A stretch of 64,000 nt of DNA, from contig NZ_AUDH01000015.1 of NCBI RefSeq assembly GCF_000425365.1, forward strand, positions 1 to 64,000, read 5' to 3'. Every line of letters starts with the position of its first letter. The stretch's first letter is position 1. Made by a program: the position numbers and the translations under genes. This document shows, piece by piece, positions 35,084 to 44,895 of this stretch. This stretch comes from Rubritepida flocculans DSM 14296. GTDB taxonomy: Bacteria; Pseudomonadota; Alphaproteobacteria; Acetobacterales; Acetobacteraceae. Below the pieces are notes generated by a model. The model had not been told where the DNA came from. It saw only the letters and a program-made list of their open reading frames with translations, and made no database searches.

Positions 35084-36103
35084 TCAGATCCGCCGCTGCT
35101 CGGCCGGCGGCAGGAACTCCGCCGTGTAGAAGCGCGCCGCCTCCAGCCGCTCGGGCAGGTTGAAGGCGCCCTCCACGGCGCGGATGCCGGTCTGCAGCCG
35201 GGCCATGTCCACCGCCGAGATGCCGTTGGCGCGCACATGCGGCGTGATCACCACGCGCTCCATGTTCATCATGTGGCGCTCGCGCTCGATCGCGATGTCG
35301 GTCAGCGGCTCCACCTGGCGCAGCACGGCGAGCATGGCGTCCGGGCTCGCGATGCTGTCGCGGAAGCCGCGGATCAGCGCGGCCACCGCGCCGCGCACCA
35401 GGGCGGGGTTGCGCTCGGCGAAGGCGCGGGTGGTGAGCAGCGCGCCGCCATAGAGGTTCAGCCCGTGGTCGTAATACATCATCACCCGCTGCTGCGGATG
35501 GTCGAGGCCGATGCCCTTCAGCGCCAGCGCCGAGGTGGTGACGAAGCCCGTGATGCCGTCCGCCTCGCGGCGCACCAGCATGGGCTCGCGCAGGGCGGGC
35601 GCCACGGAGAGGAAGGTCACGCGGCTCGCATCCACCCCGGCGGCGCGGGCGAAGGCGGGGAAGAGCTGCCGGCCCGCGTCGAAATCCGGCGCGGCGAGGC
35701 GCTTGCCCTCCAGATCCTTCGGCGTGCGGATGGGGCCATCGGCGCGCACGATGACGCACAGCGGCGCGCGGTCATGCAGCACGGCCACGCAGAGCAGCCC
35801 CGAATCGGGGTTCTGCGCGAGGAAGCGGATGGCCGGGTTGATGTCGGCGTAGCCCATGTCGTGCGTGCCGGCGACGAGGGCCGGCGGCACGCCGCCCGAG
35901 CCCTGGCCGCGGTCCACCTGCACCTCGATGCCGGCTTCGCGGAAATAGCCGCGCTCGCGCGCCAGCAGGGCGAAGGCGTTGGGGGCCTGGAAGGCCCAGT
36001 CGAGGGTCAGGCGCAGCCGGGGGGGCTGGGCGTGGAGAAGGCCGGGGGCGGCGAAAGGAAGGGCGGCGGCGGCCAGGGCGGCGCGGCGGGAGAGGCGGAT
36101 CAT
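35084..36103 (-). CDS. ABC transporter substrate-binding protein, NMT1/THI5-like
   Basis: A 339-residue periplasmic protein with a leader containing a twin Arg (SRRAALAAAALPFAAPGLLHAQ, cut about residue 26). The NMT1 domain is visible in RLTLDWAFQAPNAFALLARERGYFREAGIEV, then GTHDMGYADINPAIRFLAQNP. The LDW and RGYFREAGIEV motifs are shared with the thiamine-pyrimidine precursor binder ThiY and with sulfonate binders. It leads the operon whose ATPase and permease follow 180 bp downstream. Ligand uncertain: a pyrimidine precursor is plausible since thiSG occurs in the window, but that is inference. Confidence 0.88.
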   Translation of the reverse strand: MIRLSRRAALAAAALPFAAPGLLHAQPPRLRLTLDWAFQAPNAFALLARERGYFREAGIEVQVDRGQGSGGVPPALVAGTHDMGYADINPAIRFLAQNPDSGLLCVAVLHDRAPLCVIVRADGPIRTPKDLEGKRLAAPDFDAGRQLFPAFARAAGVDASRVTFLSVAPALREPMLVRREADGITGFVTTSALALKGIGLDHPQQRVMMYYDHGLNLYGGALLTTRAFAERNPALVRGAVAALIRGFRDSIASPDAMLAVLRQVEPLTDIAIERERHMMNMERVVITPHVRANGISAVDMARLQTGIRAVEGAFNLPERLEAARFYTAEFLPPAEQRRI

Positions 36104-36224
36104 GCGGCGTTCCTCGCGTTCGGGGCGGCTGACGCTGCCGCAGCGGGGGCCGGCAGGGCAAGGGGCGCATTGCCCCGCCCCGTGCGGTGCACCATGTTGC
36201 GGCCGACACCTCGCGGAGAGCGCC

Positions 36225-36641
36225 ATGACCCATGTGCCCGATGTGCCGCCCAGCGCGGCCTGGGAGGCTTTGACCACCGACCCCGACGCCGTGCTGGTGG
36301 ATGTGCGCACGGATGCGGAATGGAATTTCGTGGGCCTGCCGGACCTCAGCGCCGCGGGCAAGCAGCCGGTGCTCATCCCCTGGCAGGTGTTTCCCACCAT
36401 GCAGGTGAACGGGCATTTCGTCGAGCATCTGCGCAAGGCGGGCATCACGCCGCAGCACAAGGTCTATTACCTCTGCCGCTCCGGCGCGCGCAGCCTGGCG
36501 GCCGGCCAGGCGGCGGTGGCGGCGGGCTTCCCGCACGCCTTCAACATCGCCGACGGCTTCGAGGGCCCGGTGGACGCCGAGGGCCACCGCGGCACGGTGG
36601 CCGGCTGGAAGGCGGCCGGCCTGCCCTGGCGGCAACGCTGA
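36225..36641 (+). CDS. Rhodanese-like domain protein
   Basis: A 138-residue single rhodanese domain. The active-site loop is YYLCRSGARSLAAG with Cys84, and the domain opens VLVDVRTDAEWNFVGLPD. The loop length (CRSGARS) is of the sulfurtransferase type, not the longer Cdc25 phosphatase type. The start at 36225 has GCGGAGAGCGCC upstream. It is divergent from the NMT1-like binding protein (121 bp between starts). Likely a cytoplasmic thiosulfate or persulfide transferase. Confidence 0.9.
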   Translation: MTHVPDVPPSAAWEALTTDPDAVLVDVRTDAEWNFVGLPDLSAAGKQPVLIPWQVFPTMQVNGHFVEHLRKAGITPQHKVYYLCRSGARSLAAGQAAVAAGFPHAFNIADGFEGPVDAEGHRGTVAGWKAAGLPWRQR

Positions 36642-36695
36642 GGGGCCGGCCGCCCGGCCTCTGCGATGGGCCCGGCGGCGTGGCCGCCGGCCGCG

Positions 36696-37007
36696 TCAGT
36701 GAATGGTGAAGACGCCGTTCGCGTAGCGCAGCTCCGCGGGCTTGATCAGCGCCGCGCTGGCCACGCGCACGGAATGCAGCACGCCCTCGATCTCGCGCCG
36801 CCAGAAGTCGAGGAAGCGGCTGAGCTCGGGGAAGCCGGGCGCGAGGTCATGCTTCTGCCAGACGAAGCTCTGCAGCACCGAGGGATGGTCGGGCATGCGG
36901 TAGAGGATTTCGGCGGTGGTCAGCCGCCAATCGGGGATCTTCACCATGGGCTCCAGGGCATCGAGCACGCGCGTGACCTCCTCAACGAGGGCGGGGATGG
37001 CCCGCAT
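36696..37007 (-). CDS. Usg family protein
   Basis: A 103-residue protein of the alphaproteobacterial Usg family, named from the tryptophan-operon neighbourhood in Caulobacter. The family core LTTAEILYRMPDHPSVLQSFVWQKHDLAPGFPELSRFLDFWRREIEG is unmistakable, and the C-terminus ELRYANGVFTIH fits. The start is set at 37007 (MRAIPALVEEV), with a possible longer form at 37052. Its function is unknown. It is divergent from groES, and its 5' region faces the CIRCE operators. Confidence 0.85.
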   Translation of the reverse strand: MRAIPALVEEVTRVLDALEPMVKIPDWRLTTAEILYRMPDHPSVLQSFVWQKHDLAPGFPELSRFLDFWRREIEGVLHSVRVASAALIKPAELRYANGVFTIH

Positions 37008-37113
37008 GGCCGGCGCTTTTTCCTCCCGGCCGGCCCGTGCGGGGCCGCCCATGACGCGAGGATGACACGGCCCCGCGCGGGATTCCAGAAAAATCTCGCG
37101 CAAAATCAAGGCA

Positions 37114-37140
37114 CTAGCACTCACCGCCCGCGAGTGCTGC
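37114..37140 (+). promoter_or_regulatory. CIRCE operator 1 (HrcA site)
   Basis: Inverted repeat TAGCACTC - 9 bp - GAGTGCTG at 37115-37139. This fits the CIRCE consensus TTAGCACTC-N9-GAGTGCTAA with small deviations. It lies just upstream of the -35 box of groES and is expected to bind the heat-inducible repressor HrcA. Confidence 0.9.
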
Positions 37141-37147
37141 CACCGCC

Positions 37148-37176
37148 TTGACTCCGCGCGGCAGGGTTTCTAGATC
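37148..37176 (+). promoter_or_regulatory. Predicted groESL promoter
   Basis: TTGACT (37148-37153), a 17-bp spacer, and TAGATC (37171-37176) form a vegetative sigma-type promoter. It lies exactly between two CIRCE elements, and the predicted transcription start falls inside CIRCE 2, a geometry that lets HrcA block initiation. Confidence 0.75.
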
Positions 37177-37177
37177 G

Positions 37178-37204
37178 CTGGCACTCCTCCCGGGCGAGTG
37201 CTAA
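37178..37204 (+). promoter_or_regulatory. CIRCE operator 2 (HrcA site)
   Basis: TGGCACTC - 9 bp - GAGTGCTAA at 37179-37204, the closer match to CIRCE on its right arm. It overlaps the expected transcription start, so it would also be carried in the 5' untranslated RNA of groESL, about 60 nt upstream of the groES start. Confidence 0.92.
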
Positions 37205-37262
37205 CGGCGCCGTCGGGCAGGAGGTTCCCCATCCCTGAAAGCGTTCAGGAGAGAGAACCGCC

Positions 37263-37577
37263 ATGAAGTTCCGTCCCCTGCACGACCGCGTCCTCGTCCG
37301 CCGCATCACGGCCGAGGAGAAGACCGCGGGCGGCATCATCATCCCCGACACCGCGAAGGAGAAGCCGCAGGAGGGTGAGGTGATCGCCGTCGGCGCCGGC
37401 ACGATCAACGAGAAGGGCGAGGTCCGCCCGCTGGACGTGAAGCCGGGCGACCGCATCCTGTTCGGCAAGTGGTCGGGCACCGAGGTGAAGATCAACGGCG
37501 AGGAGCTGCTGATCATGAAGGAGTCCGACGTGATGGGCATTCTCGAGGGCAGCGCCCCGGCCGCCAAGGCCGCCTGA
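37263..37577 (+). CDS. groES: Co-chaperonin GroES
   Basis: A 104-residue Hsp10. It has the usual opening [15 protein letters not shown], the mobile loop [23 protein letters not shown] that contacts GroEL, and the dome-forming [15 protein letters not shown]. The length is the standard 95-105. GGAGAGAG lies ahead of the start. It is followed by groEL 51 bp later in the classic heat-shock operon under CIRCE control. Confidence 0.98.
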   Translation: MKFRPLHDRVLVRRITAEEKTAGGIIIPDTAKEKPQEGEVIAVGAGTINEKGEVRPLDVKPGDRILFGKWSGTEVKINGEELLIMKESDVMGILEGSAPAAKAA

Positions 37578-37622
37578 AGGCCTCCTCTCCGGCTCATCCA
37601 TTCCAGACCAGATCAGAGGTAG

Positions 37623-39263
<1,641 letters not shown>

Positions 39264-39287
39264 TCCCCCGCCAGGGATCGGAAAACC

Positions 39288-39317
39288 GGGGGCGGCCTGC
39301 GAGGGCCGCCCCTTTTT
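39288..39317 (+). terminator. Intrinsic terminator after groEL
   Basis: A 9-bp perfect stem GGGGCGGCC / GGCCGCCCC with a 6-nt loop, followed by TTTTT at 39313-39317. It lies 25 bp after the groEL stop and 25 bp before the next start. Confidence 0.9.
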
Positions 39318-39341
39318 CGTGACAGCGACCCGGAGCAGCCC

Positions 39342-39569
39342 ATGAGCGAGACGAAAGGCCCCTATCACCTGCGCTTCCGCGCCGGCGGCGCCGCCCCCGC
39401 CATCGAGAGCTTCGCCACGCTGGACGAGGCGCTCGACGCGGTGGAGGCGCGCTGGGAGACGCTGCGCCACCAGGCGGTGCAGGTGCTCGACCCGCGGAAG
39501 ATCCTCCTCTTCAGCACCGCCGAGCTCGAGGAGATGATGAAGGGCGAGCCGGAGGCGGGCGCGGCCTGA
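39342..39569 (+). CDS. Small hypothetical protein
   Basis: A 75-residue acidic protein, MSETKGPYHLRFRAGG at the start, with a central helix-rich FATLDEALDAVEARWETLRHQAVQVLDPRKILLFSTAELEEMM. No signal peptide, membrane segment or motif is seen. The codon use is like that of its neighbours, and the sequence begins just after the groEL terminator, so it probably has its own promoter or reads through. I do not recognise a family. Confidence 0.65.
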   Translation: MSETKGPYHLRFRAGGAAPAIESFATLDEALDAVEARWETLRHQAVQVLDPRKILLFSTAELEEMMKGEPEAGAA

Positions 39570-39603
39570 CGCTTGCCGCAATCGCGCGGCATCAGCCGCG
39601 GCC

Positions 39604-41268
39604 ATGACCCTCTCCCCTCCCCTGCGCGCCGCGCTCTTCCTCGCGGCGCTCTCCGCCTCGCTCGCCGTCTTCTTCCGCGGCCAGATCGGCGACGGCTTCA
39701 CGCTGCTGCTGGGCGACCGGCATGACGGCGTGATCGCGCTCGCCATCATGGAGCACTGGGCGAACGTCTTCGCCGGCCGCGCCGCTTGGGACCAGACCTT
39801 CTACTTCCATCCCGTGCCCGCCACGCTGGGCTACAACGACGGCTACCTCGGCTTCGGGATTCCCTATGCGCTGTTCCGCGCCGGCGGGGCCGATCCCTTC
39901 CTGGCCGGGGAGCTCGCCAACGTCGCGCTGCGCGGCCTCGGCTTCGCGGGCTTCTTCTGGATGATGCGCCGCGTCTTCGGCGTCGCCTTCCTCTGGGCGC
40001 TGCTGGGCGCGGTGCTGTTCACGCTGGCCAACAACCTCGCCATCCGCGGCAGCCATGTGCAGCTCTTCAGCGTGAACCTCGTGCCGGTGCTGGCGGTGCT
40101 GGCGCATGGCGCGGGCGCGGCCCTGCTGGAGGGGCGGCGCGCGGCGCTGCTGGGCTGGGGCGCCGGGGCGGTGCTCTGGCTCGCGCTCATGCTGATGACG
40201 GGCTTCTACATGGCCTGGTACTCGGTGTTCCTGGGCCTCGTGCTGCTGCCGGCCTGGCTCGGCTTCGCGGGGCGGGAGGGGCGGGCGGCGCTCGCGGCCG
40301 GGCTGCGCCGCTGCCTCGCGCCGCTGGCCGGGCTGGCCGCGCTGGCGGTGGCGGTGAACCTGCCCTTCCTGCGCCTCTACCTGCCCAAGGCGCGCGAGAC
40401 GGGCATGCACGACTATGCCGGCATGGTGGCGCAGTACACGCTCTCGCCGCTCGACCTCATCCATGTGGGCGAGCGCAACTGGCTCTGGGGCTGGCTGGTG
40501 CGGGCGCTGAACCAGGCCTTCCGCCCCGAGATGCCCTTCTGGACCGAGCAGATGACGGGCTTTCCGGTGCTGCTGCTTCTGCTTTTCGCCGGCGCGCTGG
40601 TCTGGCTCGCCCGTCCCCGGCCCGGCGAGCCGCGCGCGGCGCTGTGGCGCGCCGTGGCGGTGGCGGTGCTGCTCACCTGGGCGCTGACCATGCGCTTCGG
40701 CGAGGTCTCGCCCTGGTGGTGGGTGTATCAGGGCGTGCCGGGGGCGAAGGCGGCGCGGGTGGTGGCGCGCTACCAGATCTTCCTCGCCGTGCCGGTCACG
40801 GCGCTGGCGGTGCTGGGGCTGGCGGCGCTGGCGGGGCAGCGCGCGCGGCTGGCCCGCGCCCTCGCCGCGCTGCTGCCGCTGCTGCTGGTGGCCGAGCAGG
40901 TGAACGCCTATGCGCCGCGCTTCCTCGACCGGCCGCTGGAGGCGGGGCGGCTCGCGCGCCTGCCCGCCCCGCCCGCGGAATGCCGCGCCTTCTTCGTCAC
41001 CGCCGCGCGCGCCGAGAGCCGCTTCGGCGAGAAGGTGGAGGACATCTACAACCACAACACCGAGGCGATGCTGGTGGCCGAACTGCTGCGCCTGCCCACC
41101 GTCAACGGCATCTCCACCTTCAACCCGCCGCACTGGCCGGGCAGCTTCCCGCCGCGCGCCGAGTATCTGGAGGCGGTGCGCCGCTACGCCGACGCATGGC
41201 GCGTGGGCGAGGGGCTGTGCGGCCTCGACCTGCAGTCCTTCACCTGGAGCGTGGCTCCCCTGCGCTGA
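39604..41268 (+). CDS. Polytopic membrane protein of unknown function, GT-C-like
   Basis: A 554-residue protein with about ten to eleven hydrophobic segments in the first 430 residues. A soluble C-terminal domain of about 110 residues starts near [12 protein letters not shown] and includes [33 protein letters not shown]. The first loop after TM1 holds [19 protein letters not shown], where Asp/His residues sit as in GT-C glycosyltransferases (PMT/ArnT-like); the layout resembles such enzymes, but no defining motif was found. It starts 34 bp after the small hypothetical gene. A role in cell-envelope glycosylation is only a guess. Confidence 0.7.
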   Translation: MTLSPPLRAALFLAALSASLAVFFRGQIGDGFTLLLGDRHDGVIALAIMEHWANVFAGRAAWDQTFYFHPVPATLGYNDGYLGFGIPYALFRAGGADPFLAGELANVALRGLGFAGFFWMMRRVFGVAFLWALLGAVLFTLANNLAIRGSHVQLFSVNLVPVLAVLAHGAGAALLEGRRAALLGWGAGAVLWLALMLMTGFYMAWYSVFLGLVLLPAWLGFAGREGRAALAAGLRRCLAPLAGLAALAVAVNLPFLRLYLPKARETGMHDYAGMVAQYTLSPLDLIHVGERNWLWGWLVRALNQAFRPEMPFWTEQMTGFPVLLLLLFAGALVWLARPRPGEPRAALWRAVAVAVLLTWALTMRFGEVSPWWWVYQGVPGAKAARVVARYQIFLAVPVTALAVLGLAALAGQRARLARALAALLPLLLVAEQVNAYAPRFLDRPLEAGRLARLPAPPAECRAFFVTAARAESRFGEKVEDIYNHNTEAMLVAELLRLPTVNGISTFNPPHWPGSFPPRAEYLEAVRRYADAWRVGEGLCGLDLQSFTWSVAPLR

Positions 41269-41467
41269 GGCGCGTCGGTTTTCTTTGACTTCCGGCGCCG
41301 GGCATGCGCTTCTGCGCCCGCGCCTCCGGCGCCGCCTTTCGCCTTGCCGTGCCCACCGATGCGCCTTCACCCGCCGCCGGACGCCTTCAAGACCCGTCCG
41401 GCGAGCCGGTCGCGCCCCCGTTGCGGATCTTCCGCGCGGGGCGACAGAGCAGAAGGAGACACACGGA
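41269..41467 (+). promoter_or_regulatory. Long leader of the cold-shock gene
   Basis: A 199-bp non-coding region between the membrane-protein gene and cspA. A TTGACT at about 41286 is the best -35 candidate, but no good -10 box is visible. If used, it would give a 5' leader of about 150 nt, as is common for cold-shock genes whose leaders act as RNA thermosensors. AGAAGGAGA before the start is a strong ribosome-binding site. Confidence 0.3.
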
Positions 41468-41671
41468 ATGGCCCAGGGCACCGTGAAATGGTTCAACGCC
41501 ACCAAGGGTTACGGCTTCATCGCGCCGGCCGGCGGCGGTTCGGACGTGTTCGTCCACATCACCGCCGTGCAGGCCGCCGGGCTGCAGGGGCTCAATGACG
41601 GCCAGGCCGTCAGCTTCGAGACGCAGGAGCAGCGCGGCCGCCTCGCCGCCGTGAACCTGCGCCTCGCCTGA
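41468..41671 (+). CDS. Cold-shock protein, CspA family
   Basis: A 67-residue single cold-shock domain. RNP1 is KGYGFIAP and RNP2 is VFVHITAV, and it opens [18 protein letters not shown]. These aromatic patches bind single-stranded RNA and DNA. The length is typical. AGAAGGAG upstream fixes the start. A family A repeat follows 27 bp after the stop. Confidence 0.95.
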   Translation: MAQGTVKWFNATKGYGFIAPAGGGSDVFVHITAVQAAGLQGLNDGQAVSFETQEQRGRLAAVNLRLA

Positions 41672-41697
41672 CGCGGGCGGCGGCCCGGAGCGCCGCC

Positions 41698-41863
41698 TGA
41701 TACGGTCGGCATCACATGCCGCCCGGATCACGCGCAGGGTTGGCGGGCACCCATCGAAGCTTTGCTTCGATGGGACCCGGTGTGGCGGCTGCGCGCCAAA
41801 ACAAAGGCATGCCAGCGGCCGCACCGACTCTTGCGGAGTCAAAATCAGCGGCCGCGGGTATGA
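41698..41863 (+). repeat. Family A triple-hairpin repeat, copy 5
   Basis: Full-length 166-bp copy. Unlike the others it begins 27 bp after a stop codon (that of cspA) instead of on it. It carries mutations in the first hairpin (CCGCCCGGATC) and in the inner palindrome of the last (CTCTTGCGGAGT), so it looks older. It fills much of the 302-bp gap between cspA and the P-ATPase gene. Confidence 0.9.
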
Positions 41864-41868
41864 CGCCC

Positions 41869-41897
41869 GCGGCGGGGAGGCGCTTCCTCCCCGCCGC
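41869..41897. terminator. GC-rich 12-bp hairpin without a T-tail
   Basis: Perfect stem GCGGCGGGGAGG / CCTCCCCGCCGC with loop CGCTT, just after family A copy 5 and 77 bp before the P-ATPase start. There is no run of T, so it is only a possible terminator or a leader structure of the downstream gene. Confidence 0.4.
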
Positions 41898-41973
41898 GAC
41901 GGGCCGCCCTCGCTGCGCTGTCACATCCCCGCCCATACACGGCGCGCGCCAGAGGCCCTAGCCTCCCAGGTCC

Positions 41974-44895
41974 ATGTGCGCCGCGCCCGCTTCCGCCTCC
42001 GCCGAGATCCTGCACGCCGCCGTGCCGGGCCGGCTGCGTCTGCGGCTGCGCCATCTGCGGGGCGATCCCGCCGCGGCGCGGGCGCTCGCCCGGCGGCTCG
42101 CGGCGCTGCCCGGCGTGCGCTCGGCCGAGGCGAGCGCGGTCACCGGCTCGGTGCTGCTGCATCACGATCCGGGCCTCGATCCCGCGGCGCTGGCGCGGCT
42201 CGCAGCGGCCGCGCCGAGCGCCACGGCCCTCGCCCCCCTCGCCCCGCCCGCCGCCGCCGGGCCGCCCTGGCATGCGCTGCCGCCCGCGGCGCTGCTCGCC
42301 GCCGATCCCGCCGCCTGCCCCGAGCGCGGGCTCGGCGAGGCGGAGGCCGCGGCGCGGCTGCGGCGCTTCGGCCCCAACCGGCTGCAGCGCCCGCGCCCGC
42401 GCCCCCTCGCCGCGCTGCTGGCCGAGCAGCTCACCAGCCTGCCGGTGCTGCTGCTGGGCGCCTCGGCGGCGATCTCGCTCGCCACCGGGGGCATCGCGGA
42501 TGCCGTCGTGATCCTCGGCGTGGTCGCGGCCAATGCCGCCATCGCCACCGCGACCGAGCGCCAGGCGGAGCGCACCATCCTCGCCCTCGACGCCGGCGAA
42601 ACCCCGCCCGTGCCCGTGCTGCGCGGGGGGCTGCGCCGCCTGCTGCCACCCGAGGCCATCGTCCCCGGCGATCTGCTGGAGCTGGAGGCCGGGCTGCTCG
42701 TGCCCGCCGATGCGCGGCTGATCGCGGCGCGCGATCTCGCCCTCGATGAATCGGCCCTGACGGGCGAGAGCCTGCCCGTGGCGAAATCCGCCGAGGCGGC
42801 GCTGCCGGCCGAGGCCCCGCTGGCCGAGCGCGCCACCATGATCTTCCGCGGCACCGCCGTCACCGGCGGGGCGGGGCGGGCGCTGGTGGTGGCGACCGGC
42901 GCGGCCACCGAGATCGGCCGGATCCAGGCGCTGCTGGGCGCGCTGCGCCCGCCGCCCACGCCCATGCAGCGGGAGCTGGAGGGGCTCGGCCGGCGGCTCG
43001 TCTGGATCAACGGGGCCATCTGCCTCGGCGTGCTCGGGCTGTCGCTGCTGCGGGGGCAGGCGCTGCTGCCCGCGCTGCGCAGCGCCATCTCCCTCGCCGT
43101 GGCCGCCGTGCCCGAGGGGCTGCCGGCGGTGGCGACCACCACCCTCGCGCTCGGCATCCGCCAGATGCGGCAGGAGGGGGTGCTGGTGCGCCGCCTCGGC
43201 GCCATCGAGGCGCTGGGCGCGGTGCAGGTGGTCTGCCTCGACAAGACCGGCACGCTCACGCGCAACATGATGGCGGTGGTGGAGGCGCGCACGCCCGCCG
43301 GCCCTGCCGCCGCCGAGGGCGAGGCGCTGCACCCCCTGCCCGGCGCGGGCCCCGGCGCGGAGGAGGAGCTGCGCCGCCTCTTCGCCACGGCCGCCCTGTG
43401 CAGCGATGCCGGGATCGCGCCCGAGGGCGGCCTCGCCGGCTCGCCCACCGAGGTGGCGCTGCTGCGCGCCGCCCAGGCGCTGGGCTGCGACATCGCCGCG
43501 CTGCGCGCCGCCCATCCGCGCCGCGCCGCCAGGCCGCGCGCCGAGGGGCGCAAGCGCATGGCCACCCTGCACGAGGGCCCGCGCGGCGCGCCCCTGCTCG
43601 CCGTGAAGGGCGACCCGGTGGAGGTGCTGGCGCTCTGCGACCGGCGGCTCGACGGGACGGGCACCGCCCCCCTCAACGCCGCGGAGCGCGCCGCCATCCG
43701 CGCCGCGAACGACGCCATGGCCGGGCGCGCGCTGCGCGTGCTGGGCGTGGCATGCGGCGAGGGCGAGGCGGAGGAGGGGCTCGTCTGGTGCGGCCTCGCC
43801 GGCATCGCCGATCCGCTCCGGCAGGACGCGAAGGGCGCCATCGCCACGCTGCACGCGGCCGGGGTGCGCACGGTGATGATCACCGGCGACCAGGCGGCCA
43901 CCGCCATCGCCATCGCGCGGGAGCTGCGCCTCTCGCGCGGCCCCGAGATCACGGTGCTGGAGGCGGGGCAGCTCGACGCCGCGCGGCCCGAGGTGCTGGA
44001 CGCCCTCGCCCCCCGCGCCGACGCCTTCGCCCGCGTCAGCCCCGCGCAGAAGCTCGCCGTGGTGCAGGCGCTGCAGGCGGGCGGGGGGGTGGTGGCGATG
44101 ACCGGCGACGGGGTGAACGACGGCCCCGCCCTGCGCGCGGCCGACATCGGCATCGCCATGGGCGCGCGCGGCAGCGAGGTGGCGCGCCAGGCGGCGGACA
44201 TCGTGCTCGCCGGCGACGAGCTGGAGGGCATCCTGCGCGCGCTGCGGCTGGGCCGCGCCACCACGGGCAACATCCGCAAGGTGCTGCGCTACCTCGTCTC
44301 CACCAACCTCTCCGAGAGCCTGGTCATGCTGGGCGCGGCCGGGGCGGGGCTGCCGGAGCCGCTCTCGCCCATGCAGCTTCTCTGGCTCAACCTCGTCTCC
44401 GACGTGGCGCCGGCGATGGCGCTGGGGCTCGATCCGCCGCAGGGCGACGAGCTGACGCAGCCCCCGCGCCCGCCCGGCGCGCCGCTGCTGGGGCGGGAGG
44501 ATCTCTGGCGCATCGGGCGCGAGGGGGCGGTGATGGCCGGCACGGTGCTGGCGGCCCAGCTCCTGGCCGGGCGCGGGGCGGCGGGCGGGGCGGTGGCCTT
44601 CCACGGGCTCACGCTCGCGCAGCTTCTGCACGCGCTGGCCTGCCGCGCCGAGCGGGGCGGGCCGGGCCGCGGTGTGCCGGCCAACCGGCTGCTGCTGGGC
44701 GCGGTGGGCGGCGGGCTGGCGCTGCAAGGGCTCGCGCAGGCGCTGCCGCCGCTGAGGCGCCTGCTCGGCCTCGGGCCGCTCACGCCGGGGGGCGCGCTGC
44801 TCGCCGCCGGCGCGGGGCTCGGGGCCTTCGCGGCGAACCGCGCCCTCTCGGCGGCGGCGCGGCAGGGACAAGGGAGGGCGCGCGATGGGGCCTGA
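41974..44895 (+). CDS. Cation-transporting P-type ATPase (type II, Ca-type) with N-terminal HMA2-like domain
   Basis: A 973-residue P-type ATPase. Catalytic motifs are complete: TGES (263-266), DKTGT with phosphorylated Asp423, TGDQ (about 637) and GDGVND (711-716). Transport residues match the calcium pump family: PEGLP with Glu381 in M4, Asn778/Glu781 in STNLSE, and Asn806/Asp810 in NLVSDVAP. Residues 10-75 form an HMA2-like domain (PGRLRLRLRHLRG, then LPGVRSAEASAVTGSVLLHHD) with no CxxC, so no classical metal-binding site. A Ca2+ or Mn2+ pump is the best guess. It overlaps the MAT-like gene by 11 nt, and a protein sharing its HMA2-like domain is encoded just beyond. Confidence 0.92.
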   Translation: MCAAPASASAEILHAAVPGRLRLRLRHLRGDPAAARALARRLAALPGVRSAEASAVTGSVLLHHDPGLDPAALARLAAAAPSATALAPLAPPAAAGPPWHALPPAALLAADPAACPERGLGEAEAAARLRRFGPNRLQRPRPRPLAALLAEQLTSLPVLLLGASAAISLATGGIADAVVILGVVAANAAIATATERQAERTILALDAGETPPVPVLRGGLRRLLPPEAIVPGDLLELEAGLLVPADARLIAARDLALDESALTGESLPVAKSAEAALPAEAPLAERATMIFRGTAVTGGAGRALVVATGAATEIGRIQALLGALRPPPTPMQRELEGLGRRLVWINGAICLGVLGLSLLRGQALLPALRSAISLAVAAVPEGLPAVATTTLALGIRQMRQEGVLVRRLGAIEALGAVQVVCLDKTGTLTRNMMAVVEARTPAGPAAAEGEALHPLPGAGPGAEEELRRLFATAALCSDAGIAPEGGLAGSPTEVALLRAAQALGCDIAALRAAHPRRAARPRAEGRKRMATLHEGPRGAPLLAVKGDPVEVLALCDRRLDGTGTAPLNAAERAAIRAANDAMAGRALRVLGVACGEGEAEEGLVWCGLAGIADPLRQDAKGAIATLHAAGVRTVMITGDQAATAIAIARELRLSRGPEITVLEAGQLDAARPEVLDALAPRADAFARVSPAQKLAVVQALQAGGGVVAMTGDGVNDGPALRAADIGIAMGARGSEVARQAADIVLAGDELEGILRALRLGRATTGNIRKVLRYLVSTNLSESLVMLGAAGAGLPEPLSPMQLLWLNLVSDVAPAMALGLDPPQGDELTQPPRPPGAPLLGREDLWRIGREGAVMAGTVLAAQLLAGRGAAGGAVAFHGLTLAQLLHALACRAERGGPGRGVPANRLLLGAVGGGLALQGLAQALPPLRRLLGLGPLTPGGALLAAGAGLGAFAANRALSAAARQGQGRARDGA

